This document shows, piece by piece, positions 36,706 to 63,245 of a stretch of DNA of 64,000 bases. The DNA is from Micropterix aruncella (lineage: Eukaryota; Arthropoda; Insecta; Lepidoptera; Micropterigidae): contig OX155951.1 of assembly GCA_944548615.1 (NCBI GenBank), positions 25,704,445 through 25,768,444 on the forward strand, given 5' to 3'. Each line of letters starts with the position of its first letter. Position 1 is the first letter of the stretch. Both the position numbers and the translations under genes were made by a program. The notes below the pieces were generated by a model. The model searched no databases, had not been told where the DNA came from, and saw only the letters and a program-made list of their open reading frames with translations.

Positions 36706-37755
36706 CTTTATATACGGATATTTGTAATTATTCTATGCAGTCATACGTATTTAATATTATTTTAAAAACTCCACTCGGGTTAATCCGACACTGCTAATAG
36801 AGAAATGTTTTTTTTGTAATGTACCTAATGCGGCTCTGCCCTCGTCGGGGCGCGTTTTATTGGACGCGGTTCGGGGCCGGGCGAAGGGTTGCCATCGCCG
36901 CAGCGACGTGTTGTAAAACAATTTCAGTTATAACGTTAGGCGATCACGCAATCGACGCTTAAATGCCGACAATATAAATAAAATTTGCTTCATCGCTGCG
37001 ACGATCGCGGTTATTAACTTACTTTGCGCTATTAAATTTAGTACCTCTTGGTATCGCCACGAACGGACGAACGAACACAAAGCTATACTGCTAGAGATTA
37101 AATATCTTCCTCCCCGCATTGATGTATAAGAGCCTAGATAGGCCTTTCGCTCGCGAAAATGACAACTTCAGTAGTAATTCCGCCAGTAGGTACCTACTTC
37201 CCGGCGTGAGCGATCCCGCGACGAACTTTGGCGTGCTATTCTCTCGCATACCATAATATACCAGACAATCTTCTCTTAGAACAAAATTGGAATCGAAGCG
37301 AATACGTCACGAGTCGTAAGGGCTCGGATATGGCCGCCAGATGTTACGGCCGCTCTTGCAAACGTTCGATAAAGTCGCCAGCTTTTACCTACGCGTAACG
37401 CTAACCAAAGGCGTTCATCGAGACGTTCCTCTCTGCCCACATTCCTCGCACCCTCTTCCCGCAATGCTCTGTCGCTCGAGAGAGAGAGAGTCTACTTATG
37501 TCTCGGTATACTGTGAGTATACTGTTCAATGTATTTCTCTCTCTCTCTTTCACATGGTTTTATGCGTAACGGATATGAGCCAACTCCTTTGTACCTGTGG
37601 GCATATCTAGGCCTATCTATATATCGATGCCTCCCCGGGGTTAGATAAAAATGCTATATGAAATCAAAGTTTTTTATCGTACCAAAGAGGAATTTACTAC
37701 ACTGATAAAGAATTCACTACACTGAAGAAAAATATAAGGATGTAAAACAAGGAAA
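36706..37755. other. No gene; unique GC-balanced islands
   Basis: Islands at 36830-37120 and 37200-37480 are rich in CG and lack relatives in the window. A GA run and CT runs occur at 37480-37550. These may be regulatory; no exon is supported. Confidence 0.38.
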
Positions 37756-37761
37756 TACTCA

Positions 37762-37995
37762 TGTTTCAACAAGGATTACGTTTATAACTCGGACTGTAGT
37801 CTATACATATGAACTAACATGACGCGCATTTTGTTGGCGTCACGGTAATTACCGTGTCGTAATTTAAAAACTAATGTTATTTCATTTCATATTTCATGTC
37901 ACGACCATGGGTTCTCGCTTCTGACATGACAGCATGTAGTAGTATACGTACGGTTATAGTCGGACACATGACTCATGCTGAAACTACAGAAACAG
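37762..37995 (+). repeat. Dispersed repeat, copy 2 of 3
   Basis: It matches 33588-33800 and continues through 'acacatgactcatgctgaaa'. Confidence 0.8.
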
Positions 37996-38154
37996 CTTGT
38001 TTGACATTATACATCATAAATGGATTTTCGCTTAACGTCGCTCTATATGTGAGACCTCAAACACGCCAACAAGAAAACTTTTCAGGGCATATAACAAGCT
38101 GAGTCACTTTGTTCACGAGTTTCTTTTTATTCGGTTTTTGTAAATACGTATGAG

Positions 38155-38359
38155 TATACGCATGCTTTAACAAGGTCGTATATAGCTCGGACTGTGGTCC
38201 ATACGCATAAATTAACATGACGCGTTACGGTGTTGACGTGACGGTAATTACCGTTCCGTAATGCTAAAACATAATGTTATTTCATTACGTCACGACCTTG
38301 AAATCTCGCTTCTAACGACAGCATGTGGTAGAATACGTACGGTTATAGTCGAGCACATG
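38155..38359 (+). repeat. Dispersed repeat, copy 3 of 3, cut by the 38360 element
   Basis: It follows copy 2 closely up to 'ggttatagtcgagcacatg' and then stops abruptly at 38359, where the CACGGA terminus begins. This marks a real insertion border. Confidence 0.8.
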
Positions 38360-38392
38360 CACGGAAAGAAATGTTTGATTGCATTTACAAAA
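38360..38392 (+). repeat. Left terminal inverted repeat
   Basis: It begins CACGGAAAGAAATGTTTGAT. Against the complement of 61354-61387 it aligns over 33-34 positions with about five differences (including one gap). A weaker internal copy (CACGAAGAAATTGGTTGATT) starts about 75 bp further in. Confidence 0.75.
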
Positions 38393-38799
38393 TTCCTTGT
38401 TACCCCAACCAACGCCGACCTTAACTATAGGCCTCACGAAGAAATTGGTTGATTTTAACAATTCTTTTCAATTGCATTTAATTGCTAATTCTTAGCAATT
38501 TTAATAAATACTCTACTTAAATATACAAAATGACATTTGTCAAATGTACAAAACATTTACCAAACTTAATTCATTAAAATGTACTAATAATTTACATTAT
38601 TGATTGACTTTATGAAAAATCAGTTGGTTAGTTTTACAAAACTCAAATGTTATTATAACGATATTTTTTTATTATTTTTCTCTATATACGAAGTAAATAT
38701 GACAGACTATTTAGTCTCTTTTAAAGATAATCTCGATTAAAGTAATCAAGATTTATATGCAACTTCTGTAAAAGTTAATAAAGAGATTAGTTAAATTTA

Positions 38800-40480
38800 A
38801 GGTAATTATTTTGTAAGTTTAACAGTGTTCTTGGGTATATTTTACTCATAATCTTTAGTATATTTCACAGTTATTTCTTAGTACGAGTCATCAATTTTAC
38901 CTGGAATAAATGATATACTTTACTGATATATTTTGTTTAATCCAATAAATGTTTTTGTACAATTTATGAAATATTTACGATTAATAATATTTGTTTCAAC
39001 CACTATTTTTCGTAGATTTAATTTGTATTCCATTGTATATTTACTAATAAAGTTTTGTACATTCCATTATTATTTATTCGTTACTTTAAATAATAATATT
39101 GGTTAAGCTTGATTAACAATTTTTTGTATATTTAATTAATTTTTCTGTATAATTTATTTAAAATTATTTGCTAAAAGTACGAAGAATTAGTACTGTTTTC
39201 AAGTGCAAAATTCTTGTAGATTTAATCAGTATTCTAGGGTATATTTTACTATTAAAGTTTTGTATATCCATACTTATTTATTAGTATATTTCGTGTCTTT
39301 TACTAAGAATCCTTCTTTTATTTAACTGATAATTTCTCGTACATTTAATGTATGTAGTAGTAAGATTTATTAGAAATTATTTGTCAAAATTACGAACAAT
39401 TATTACTGTTTTCAAGCAGTACGTTTTGTAGGTTTAATCATTATTCTTGAGTATATTGTACTAATAAACATTTGTGTATTCCATACATATTTATTAGTAC
39501 ATTTCGTTCCTTTTACTAAGAATCCTGGTTATATTTGACTAACAATCTCTTTGTATATTTAATGTAAGGTTTAGTATAATTTATTTGGAATTATTTGTCA
39601 AAAGCATGAAGAATTATTACTGTTTTTAACTGTAAAGTTTTGTAACTTTCAACACTATTCTTGGGTATATTTTAACAATAAAGTTTTGTATATTCCAAAT
39701 TTATTTCTTAGTACTTTCGTACCTTTTACTAAAATTCCAGGATATATTTGTCTGTTAATTTTCGTACTATTTACGTGAACAAATTTGTAAAATTTACGAA
39801 AAATTATTATTATTTTTTCCAAGTTTAAATCAGTATTCGGTGGTATATTTAACTAATATTAATTAGTAGATTTGACCTGTTTTCTTAGTATAAACTTACT
39901 ATCAAAAATATTCTTACGATGTAAGGTTATTGGTAAAATATTTATGTAAGTATCATAAGTAATTTACAAAATTGTAAATATTTACAATTATTTTTTAAAG
40001 AAAATATTTAAACAAATACTTGTAAATATTTTCAATCTTGCAAATTATGACACATGCATTTTTACCAATAACCTTACATCGTTTACATATTATGTTTAGC
40101 AAGTTGTACTAAAAAATTGATTAAACTCTACTAAATTTTAGATATTAGTAAATTGTACCCCCGAATACAGATTAAAGTTACTAACAGTCAAAAAATTATA
40201 ATTGTAGGAAAAATTATTTCATATAAATTATTATAGGAAAAGTAAACATTAAATTTACAAGAAATTATCAGGCAAACATAACGTGGATTCCTAGTGTAGA
40301 AAAGATACAAGACGAACTAAGGTACAAGTTTCGAATATACAACATTTTATTTTTAAAATATATCCAAAAATGCTGATTAAAGTTACAATACAATTCAGTT
40401 GAAAACAAAACTTTTAACAATTTCAAATTAATTATACAAAAGCTTACACTAAATAAAAAGAAATTATAATTACTATAACT
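38800..40480. repeat. Left subterminal tandem and inverted repeats
   Basis: Six diverged units of about 195-215 bp run from about 38815 to 39890, each with a 'tattctTgGgtatattttac' type block and a 'tttactaagaatcc' type block. A 23-bp perfect inverted pair (39916-39938 and 40060-40082, ACGATGTAAGGTTATTGGTA at its core) marks a turning point. After it, 40110-40480 carries the same unit in reverse orientation. Confidence 0.75.
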
Positions 40481-40858
40481 TGTATCCTTGATTCTTTACT
40501 CATTATTTCTAATCTATCATAAAATAGAGTATGGTGCTAAATAATAATAATAAAACAGAACAAGTAAAATTCGAAACATTTATTAATTATTAATAATCAT
40601 AAAACTTATAACCTAATTTAGCCTAATTTAGGGTGAGCTATGAATTATTATTCTGAATACCTACACATATTTTTAAACTTTACAAAACCAAACTTAGTTA
40701 TCCAACTCCTACAAAGCAATTTTAAGGTAATTTAGAGAATTTCAATATACCAATTACGCAAGATTACAATACACTTGGTGGTCCTACAATTATAAATTAA
40801 AGATTCGGCAGACTAAGGAACCTAAATCAATTTTTGGGTTTAGTCTATTTTTGCAAAA
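40481..40858. other. AT-rich part of the left subterminal region
   Basis: No gene; AT-rich sequence without clear unit structure. Confidence 0.4.
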
Positions 40859-40970
40859 ATTTAAAAAAAAACGAGACACGGAACTAACTAAATGACATAT
40901 GACAAACTATGGTTTATACAATGGAGACATAGGTTTTTTCGTCCATTCGGTGTCTCGTTTTTTTTTAAAT
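40859..40970. repeat. 112-bp element with perfect 21-bp inverted ends
   Basis: ATTT, nine A and CGAGACAC (40859-40879) are repeated exactly in inverse at 40950-40970. The 70-bp middle is not self-complementary. It could be a MITE, or a structural signal near the 3' end of the transposase gene. Confidence 0.75.
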
Positions 40971-41113
40971 GTCAATAAAAAAATATTAGGAATTTTAGTT
41001 ATTAAAAAAATACCTTAATATAAAAATACCTAATAATATTTTAATTATTAAAAAAATACCTTAATCAACTTACAAACGTATCTAAAAGCTACAACATAAT
41101 TTTAAAGATAGGT

Positions 41114-43543
41114 CTAAATATACTTCAATCTACAATATTTATTACCACCGGAGAGTGTATGACAAAAAGAAGGATACAGAAAAATGCTTTTTAAATAAAT
41201 CAATTTCCATTCGTTTGTTTGGGTATAAGTTTCCAGCTGATATGCTAGTAAATGATCATTGTATCCTATACAAGGAATTTTTAAACATATGAAAGACGTG
41301 TCACCACTAGCAGACACCAAGATATATTTTATTATATAAAAAGAGTATTCAGTTTCAGATGGTATAGTTAAGATGCTATCGATAACATAACGGATACTTT
41401 GATATTCAACCCACTGAACTCTATCATGATTAAAATTAAAATGAGCAGGGATTAAGTCAATAAATTCAGTTGAAATGAAAACATTTGTACCTTCGGCATT
41501 CCCCCTTTTGAACGTACTTCCAAAACCAACTTTATTAAAGGCTTTGTTTGCAAAACGTAACTGCTCTTTTACCATAATAGTTAAAGGCAAATTTTTGCGG
41601 GTAGATGTATTTTTAGCAATTTCTTTAAGAACTTTATGTCTAGCTTCAAATCTCATGCACCACATATTCCTTAAAGGTCCAAATCGACGTATGATGTATG
41701 GATAATGTACCATAAAATGATGTTTGGGTTTCAAAGTTTCTTTAAATAACTCTACGTATAACTCATGGTGTTCTTTTATCAAACATTCCAGCTGAATAAT
41801 TGTTTTAACGTCAATGCTTCTAGCCAAAAGAATATCTATAATTTTTGCTAATGTAAGGTAAATTTGCCAAACAGGATCATTTTCTGGTATTAAGTCACCA
41901 ATCATCAAAGGCATGAGATGCACTAACGTCATCATTTCAGATGCACTAGTGTGTAATTTTTTATTAATAAGATGTTCCCTTTTAATTACGCCTGTTAAAT
42001 TTCGAATTTCGTACCGCGAATAATCGAATAGGCTTAAGCGATTGTTAAAACTTTCTAAACTAAAAAGTTTAGCAATATCGATATAATGCATGATTATATT
42101 AGTCAAATCGTAGTGACAAACGCCCTCAAATATATCATGCATAATGTCGACGGTGAAATTTTCAATAGCATGAAACGAACTTAACGAGTTAAAAATACAA
42201 TTTTCTCGAATTCCTGTAAGAGACGGATTGTTAACTTTGACGTCGTCTTGGTAATTTTCGCGGTTTCGCAATAAATCGTTGTCTTGCTTGTTTTGTTTCC
42301 ACGTTACTTTTTTATGTGTTTTGCAAATTCTGCAGTAATAATTACTAGAGAAAGACTTTACAAAACCAAGAATAGTGTTTAAGCCCAGATTATCGCCCAA
42401 AACCAAAGAAAGCACAAAAAACACCCTGTCAGTTCCATCAGCATTCTGTATTACGATACCTTCTTTTTCCAAGTGCATCAATTCTTTTAAAAGATCTCGA
42501 AATATTATACCATGTCCAAATGATTTAAATGAGGAACGGTGCAACATTGCAACGAAGATAGTTTCCAGTGACGATATATAATTTGGAGGAATGCAAGCAA
42601 TTTGGAAGTATGTTGCGGAAATAGACTGAACTCCAGCATGGCTTCCTAAGGGGTTGCCACATTCAAATTCATCAAAGTACAAGTAATACGGTATTACAAC
42701 TTGTCCAGAATAACGTGAATACACTGATTTCCAATAATCCGACTGTATGATATTCTTCATTGAACTGTTTTTTTCATTTATCAAATCTGTCATGTAATTT
42801 CGAATTGCAGCGTATACACCTGGTAATTCAAAGAAGATTCTTAAAATATCACGTAATGGTATGATTGCCCCGGTTATTGGTTTTGGACTTAAAGAAACCG
42901 AAGAATTGCAAACCGTCCTAGCAACAACATCATCAATAATGAAATTTTGTGGAGGTATATAATACCCCTTTTTTTCCATATAACTTTTCAGTTTAAACTC
43001 GGTTTCCAAATCATAAAATGATTCATTGCATGTTTTTATCACTTCATCTAATACAGTGTTTGCAGATGAATCCTGAACATGTTGTTTGACTGAACTTTCA
43101 AGTTTGATTCTTATTAGTTCTAATATGTGTTTTGTTTGTTGTATGATATCATTAGCGGTTTTCCTATTTATATTGTTATTACTATATATCCACATAGCAA
43201 ATGAGTCAACTGATTTCTTTAAAACGTTTTCTTCACATATTACCACGTTTTTCTCAATGTTGAGTACATCTGAACTACCTGTTGCTTCGTTCTCGGAACA
43301 CTTAGGGTCAGTATTAATTTGATCAGTAATGGTTTTTATTGCATATTGACTTTTAAACGATTCATTATTTTTATGTGTGTCCAAATGTTTTCGAAAACCT
43401 CTAATACTATTATAAACTCTTGTACAGCCATTTTGCTTGCAGCAGTACGTTGATTGTGATTCTAAAGTATGCATGACTTTTAAATGGAGTAACAAGCTTT
43501 TGGAATTAACAAATCCATCTTCGCAGAGGAAACAGGCAAACAT
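41114..43543 (-). CDS. C2H2 zinc-finger TNP2/CACTA-type transposase
   Basis: A single open frame of 809 codons with an ATG start at 43543 and no stop or frameshift. Two C2H2 fingers open the protein: C4-C7-H20-H25 and C35-C40-H53-H57, probably for DNA binding. The central region resembles the TNP2-like transposase family of the CMC superfamily. Candidate acidic catalytic residues are D291/E292 in YFDEFECGNPLG, D384 in LVLGDNLG, and D466/H469/D470 with E473 in DIMHDIFEG, which corresponds to the DxMHxxxxG block of TNP2. A Cys pair (YCRICK, 404-407) and the late blocks KPKHHFMVHYP and WCMRFEARHK are also family-typical. Assigning the catalytic triad is inference. The gene starts 35 bp beyond the stop of the SAMD3-like gene on the same strand. 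Its intact state over 2.4 kb suggests recent activity or selection. Confidence 0.85.
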   Translation of the reverse strand: MFACFLCEDGFVNSKSLLLHLKVMHTLESQSTYCCKQNGCTRVYNSIRGFRKHLDTHKNNESFKSQYAIKTITDQINTDPKCSENEATGSSDVLNIEKNVVICEENVLKKSVDSFAMWIYSNNNINRKTANDIIQQTKHILELIRIKLESSVKQHVQDSSANTVLDEVIKTCNESFYDLETEFKLKSYMEKKGYYIPPQNFIIDDVVARTVCNSSVSLSPKPITGAIIPLRDILRIFFELPGVYAAIRNYMTDLINEKNSSMKNIIQSDYWKSVYSRYSGQVVIPYYLYFDEFECGNPLGSHAGVQSISATYFQIACIPPNYISSLETIFVAMLHRSSFKSFGHGIIFRDLLKELMHLEKEGIVIQNADGTDRVFFVLSLVLGDNLGLNTILGFVKSFSSNYYCRICKTHKKVTWKQNKQDNDLLRNRENYQDDVKVNNPSLTGIRENCIFNSLSSFHAIENFTVDIMHDIFEGVCHYDLTNIIMHYIDIAKLFSLESFNNRLSLFDYSRYEIRNLTGVIKREHLINKKLHTSASEMMTLVHLMPLMIGDLIPENDPVWQIYLTLAKIIDILLARSIDVKTIIQLECLIKEHHELYVELFKETLKPKHHFMVHYPYIIRRFGPLRNMWCMRFEARHKVLKEIAKNTSTRKNLPLTIMVKEQLRFANKAFNKVGFGSTFKRGNAEGTNVFISTEFIDLIPAHFNFNHDRVQWVEYQSIRYVIDSILTIPSETEYSFYIIKYILVSASGDTSFICLKIPCIGYNDHLLAYQLETYTQTNEWKLIYLKSIFLYPSFCHTLSGGNKYCRLKYI

Positions 43544-43578
43544 TTTGAAGGCTCACTAAACCTTACTCAGTTACAGTC

Positions 43579-52611
<9,033 letters not shown>

Positions 52612-52816
52612 CGCTGTCCGCCAGAAAGGTAATGATCACTTCCACAAACTTAATAGGGACTTATCACTTCAGAGCACTCGCGGCGCGCGCGGATGAAATA
52701 TAATGGTGCGAACGAATGCGGGCAACAAGTTGACACAGGTACAAATTTAAGTGTTGCCAGACTGGAGGTTATACTTGGGTTTTATATAGTTTGTTTATAT
52801 AATAGCTTTGCATGGG

Positions 52817-54550
<1,734 letters not shown>

Positions 54551-54582
54551 GGAGGCGTTTTCTAGGTCGAGCCAGCATACAT

Positions 54583-54788
54583 TTGTATGTATGTATGTAT
54601 GTATGTATGCATGTATGTATGTATGTATGTATGTATGTATGTATGTATGTATGTATGTATGTATGTATGTATGTATGTATGTATGTATGTATGTATGTAT
54701 GTATGTATGTATGTATGTATGTATGTATGTATGTATGTATGTATGTATGTATGTATGTATGTATGTATGTATGTATATGTATGTATGT
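54583..54788. repeat. (GTAT)n microsatellite
   Basis: About 50 tetranucleotide units with two small interruptions. Confidence 0.97.
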
Positions 54789-54790
54789 TA

Positions 54791-54900
54791 AGATGCTTTA
54801 TTGTAGAAATAAAAGTAATAAAAGCTACTCACATAGCCGCGAAGGAGATCCCTGACTGTACTGGGAAATGCTCATATTTAAACAAGATGTATGTAGGGGG
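54791..54900 (+). repeat. Microsatellite-adjacent repeat family, diverged copy
   Basis: Right after the (GTAT)n run. It shares 'aataaaagctact', 'gcgaaggagatccc' and 'tactgggaaatgct' with the copies at 30096, 57995 and 58244. Confidence 0.7.
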
Positions 54901-58165
<3,265 letters not shown>

Positions 58166-58243
58166 AAACCTATATAAAATTGTATAATATTAAAAAATTG
58201 TAAAGAAATATTGTAGAAAACAGTTTAATATTTTCTATATTTG

Positions 58244-58528
<285 letters not shown>

Positions 58529-58739
58529 TTAAATAAAATATATATAATAAATGCTTGTTTAAACGAATATGTATTATAAATGTTAAGAAATCTCTATCAG
58601 TAATTATTTTAAAAAATCGGTTGTGTCACCCTAAGACTTTCCTGTTAAGTAGCCAGGGACTTAATTCATCTGAATATTAATTTCATAAATAAAATCTATC
58701 AGTCAATCAATGACTTTTTCGACTTTTTCGAATTTTCCA

Positions 58740-59325
58740 TGTTATGTCATGGTGATGGTGAAACTTGGCAGTTGCTATTTAAATTGAATGCGTATACAAA
58801 CTGTTGGGTCTCTGGTGCTGACCGTTGAGGAGTTCTTTCTTCGGAAGGCAACCCAGGGTACATCAGCCATGTCATGGTGGAACTTGAAAGTTGCTATCAT
58901 AAATGAATGCGTATACGAAATTTTGGGTCTCTGCTGTTGACCGTTTAGGATTTCCCTCGTCGGGAGCCAACCCAGGGTACATCAGCCATGTTATGGTGGA
59001 ACTTAGAAGTTGCTATCATAAATGAATGCGTACCTATAAAAAATTTTGGGTCACAACAACCCAGGGCCAACCCAGGGTACACATCAGCCATGTCATGGTT
59101 GAACTTAGAAGTTGCTATCATAAATGAGTGCGTATACAATTTTTTGGGTCCCTGCTGTTGACCGTTGAGGAGTTACTTCGTCGGGAGCCAACCCAGGGTA
59201 CATCAGCCATGTCATGGTGCAACTTGGAAATTGCTATCATAAATGAATACGTATACAAAATTTTGGGTCTTTGCTGTTGACCGTTGAGGAGTTCCCTCGT
59301 CTGGAGCCAACCCTGGTGGAAGGAT
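58740..59325. repeat. Array of five ~120-bp units of the AACCGACTTC family
   Basis: The word 'gcgtatac' or a close variant recurs near 58790, 58913, 59029, 59130 and 59250. Each unit has 'catcagccatgtcatggt', 'gttgctatcataaatga' and 'ttgaccgttgaggagtt' type blocks. No AACCGACTTC terminus is visible here. Confidence 0.85.
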
Positions 59326-59494
59326 TTCAATCACAATCAGCTCATGCCATGACCAAATGATGTCTGCTTGCCAAATTTCAGCTCAATCGGATGAAGCGTT
59401 TCGGCGCTATCGTCAGAGAATACACACACACACACACAGAAGTGCGTCTATAATACTTTCCTTGAACAGGAAAGTAAGTAATAATAGAACATTA
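59326..59494. other. Short transposon-like tail with CA run
   Basis: Contains 'tttcagctcaatcggatga' and a CA run (59423-59440), phrases common in insect repeats. Confidence 0.4.
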
Positions 59495-60715
59495 GAAAAT
59501 ACGATTGTGTTGGTTACATTATGCAGGTTATATTAATATTTCTTGATAAAGTTTACGAAATGGTTCCAGTAACTGTAACAAAAAAAAAGAGTATTACAAA
59601 ATACCAATGTTTATGTATTTATTACTAAAACTTCATAAAATAATTTACAAAATCATTAAGTATTGGTAATAATAATGATTTTTTTATAAGAAAATACTAA
59701 TGTTTATGAAGTTTGTACAAATATTTGTGATACAATTGACGAAATGGTTTTGTTAACTGTAACAATAAAAGGGTATTACCTACAATATACCAATATGAAT
59801 GTAGTTTATACTAATATTTCATAATAAAATCTACAAATTCATTATCGGTAATAATAATAAAGAATTTTTTATAAGAAAATACCAATTTTTATGTAGGTTG
59901 TACAAATATTTATCATAACATTTACAAAATCATTATCAGTAATGATAACAAAGCCTAGAATATAAAAAAATAAGAATTAAATGTAGCTTCAACTAATATT
60001 TCATTATAACATTAACGAAACCGTTGTCCGTAATAATAACAAAGAATTGAATATTGGAAAATACCAGTATTTATGTTGGTTATACGAATATGTATAAAAA
60101 AAATTACGAAATGTTTAATCAATAATTATAACAAATAATAGAAAAGAATATACAAATTGTATTTGCTGGTTACACTATTTTTTCTTGAGAAAATTAACGA
60201 AATGCTTTTGGTAACTATAACAAAAAATGGAGTATTACAAAATACCAATGTATATGTAAGTTATACTAATACTTCATGATGAAATTTACGAAATGATTAT
60301 CAGTACTTATAACAAATAAGGTACCTAATATTAAAATACGAATCTAATTTAGAATGCACTAATATTTCATAATAAAATTAACGAAATTATTATTGGTAAT
60401 AATAGCAAAGAATAGTAAATTATAAAATACAAATGTTGATATTGGTTATACGAATATGTATTATTATAAAATTTACCAAATCTTTATCAGTAATGAAAAA
60501 CAATAACAGATATTAGAATATACGATTATATGTGTAGGTTACACTAACATTTCTTGATAAAATTTACGAAAATATTTCGGTAATAGTAACAAACATAGAG
60601 TATTATAAAATACCAATATTTATGTAGTTTATAATAATATTTATGATTAAATATACGAAATCATTATCAGTGACGTTAAAAAACATAATATTGAGAAATA
60701 CGTAGCTTGCACTAA
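59495..60715. repeat. Right subterminal array: 92-bp unit x 13
   Basis: The block 'tttacgaaat.attatcagtaat.ataac' recurs 13 times near 59555, 59648, 59738, 59833, 59923, 60013, 60107, 60193, 60286, 60379, 60470, 60563 and 60653, with steps of 86-95 bp. Between the blocks come 'tataaaataccaat' and 'tatactaatatttcat' types. Confidence 0.88.
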
Positions 60716-61353
60716 AATTTCATGACTTTTAACGTTGTGTACAAATTAATATTTACTTATATGTGGGACCAAATTATTCCAAATGTATGTATAACAAATA
60801 AAATGTTTTAATTATGCGACATTATTTGTACAATTAACCTTTTGTGTCAATTTTTTATACAGATAATACATATGAAAATTGTTTGTAATTTTTAATTGTA
60901 TGATTTCGTAATTTGAACAAATAATTATTATAACATTAACACCGTTTATCTATTATTACTACGAAATTAAAGGTTTTTTATATATTACGAAATACATTTG
61001 TAATTTTCAATTATATGATTTCGTAACTTCAACTGTAGCATATAGTAAAACTAACAATGTTTGTCAGTTGTTTATACAAAGTTCAAGGTTTCGTAAAAAC
61101 AACAAAATTTTGTTTGTAATACCAACAACAAATTGTTTAATTTTAAAGTATTTTTATTGGTCTTTTACTTAAGTAATACTGACTAAGACATTTTGTTAAA
61201 ACTATCGGAAGCATTTGTAAATTTTATCAAACTTCATACTGTTAGTTCAACTTAAACCCGTTTCGTAAAACTAATCAATCGATTTTGTAACTGGTTTAGT
61301 TGATATTACTAATTATTGATTAATTTTATGAATAATTATTTAACCAAATGTGG
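60716..61353. other. Right subterminal region
   Basis: AT-rich, with repeated 'atttcgtaa' and 'ttttgtaa' words that echo the terminal inverted repeat ('ttgattttacaaaa' in inverse). No gene. Confidence 0.5.
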
Positions 61354-61387
61354 TTTTGTAAAATCAATGAAACCATTTCTCTCCGTG
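61354..61387 (-). repeat. Right terminal inverted repeat
   Basis: Read on the minus strand it begins CACGGAGAGAAATGGTTTCA and ends TTTTACAAAA, pairing with 38360-38392. Confidence 0.75.
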
Positions 61388-61629
61388 TAGATAAAGCTCT
61401 AAACACGCCTATACGGTATACAATAATAATATAATAACAAAAGATTTTTTAAATCATTCTTCTTCTTCTCCGTCGTTCCTCCATTACTGAGGATCGTGGC
61501 CACTAGACAACAATTTGCCTACGAGACTCCTCCACTTGATCCCCGGAAAGCATTTTTTTCAGATTCTCTGGGTTTCTCCTACAACATGACCGAAGTACTG
61601 CAGGACGCTTCTCATTTTAAATCATAGGT
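61388..61629. other. Flank of the candidate element, no gene
   Basis: The start ('agctctaaacacgcc') is weakly like 38055-38075 ('agacctcaaacacgcc') of the interrupted repeat family, too little to prove continuity. Nothing else is recognised. Confidence 0.3.
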
Positions 61630-61735
61630 TTTATTATGACTGTAATATTAGAGTCCTGTCCACCCTAGAACGGGCTAGTCCCAGTTGGATTTTGACATTC
61701 GGTTCCTGTTGTTTTTGTAAGCCAACCAATGTTTA
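61630..61735 (-). repeat. Dispersed repeat, inverted relative of 18444-18545
   Basis: Contains 'gtccaccctagaacgggcta' and 'ggttcctgttgtttttgtaa', the complement of blocks at 18444-18530. Confidence 0.75.
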
Positions 61736-61749
61736 TAGTAATTAATTCC

Positions 61750-61949
61750 NNNNNNNNNNNNNNNNNNNNNNNNNNNNNNNNNNNNNNNNNNNNNNNNNNN
61801 NNNNNNNNNNNNNNNNNNNNNNNNNNNNNNNNNNNNNNNNNNNNNNNNNNNNNNNNNNNNNNNNNNNNNNNNNNNNNNNNNNNNNNNNNNNNNNNNNNNN
61901 NNNNNNNNNNNNNNNNNNNNNNNNNNNNNNNNNNNNNNNNNNNNNNNNN
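61750..61949. other. Assembly gap
   Basis: Exactly 200 N. Confidence 0.99.
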
Positions 61950-62560
61950 CCGTGGAGGAAGCTTTTAATAAACAGAGTGATAGAGTGTATGCAAGGTCCT
62001 CTAAGGAATCCAGTAAACTGGTGCCAAGGATTGAACGATGTTATTATCCCGCCTCAGCGATAGTTTGGTTGGAAGTATCCTATGACGGCGTCACTTCCTT
62101 ACATTTTTGTGAAATAACAGCACCCAAAATCTATTAACGAGGCATTTTAAGAAGTGCAGTGGAGCTGTCAAACAAAACCATGTTCAAAAACAAACCATTG
62201 ATATGTCAACTAGATTCTAAGACCAAAATAACTCAACAATGGCTTAAAAATCATTAACCTAAGTTTATTAGTATTGATTATTGGCCGTCAGCCAGCCCAG
62301 AACTAAATACGCTCGACTATAAATTGTGGTCAGTTTTAAAGGACATAGTCTGTAGAAGACGCAACCATAACCTTGAGTCATTGAAGCAGGCTTTGTTAGC
62401 AGCTGTGGATGATTTTCCCATGGATATCGTCCGTACAGCAATCGATGAGTGGCCTTATTGACTTCGGTGCTGTATTAAGGCAAATGGCGGTTATTTCGAG
62501 TAATTTATTTTTTATTTTGTAGTTTACTTTTGTGACAATAAACTACAGAAAAATTATTCA
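61950..62560 (+). pseudogene. Tc1/mariner-type transposase relic
   Basis: The plus strand reads VWLEVSYDGVTSLHFCE, then after stops and shifts YWPSASPELNTLDYKLWSVL. These are the blocks around the first and third catalytic residues of mariner-like transposases, and the second has the expected D in LDYKLW. In-frame stops after KIY and NH and a damaged second block show that it is dead. The N-terminal part would lie in the gap. Confidence 0.82.
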
Positions 62561-62623
62561 AATCCTACCAGTAGTTTTATTTTGGTAGTTAAAAAGTCTT
62601 GTATCAATATTTATGGCAGGACT

Positions 62624-63245
<622 letters not shown>

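Noticed and set aside
59495..60715. CRISPR-like array
   Set aside because: The repeats are contiguous and diverged with no unique spacers, and the DNA is from an animal.
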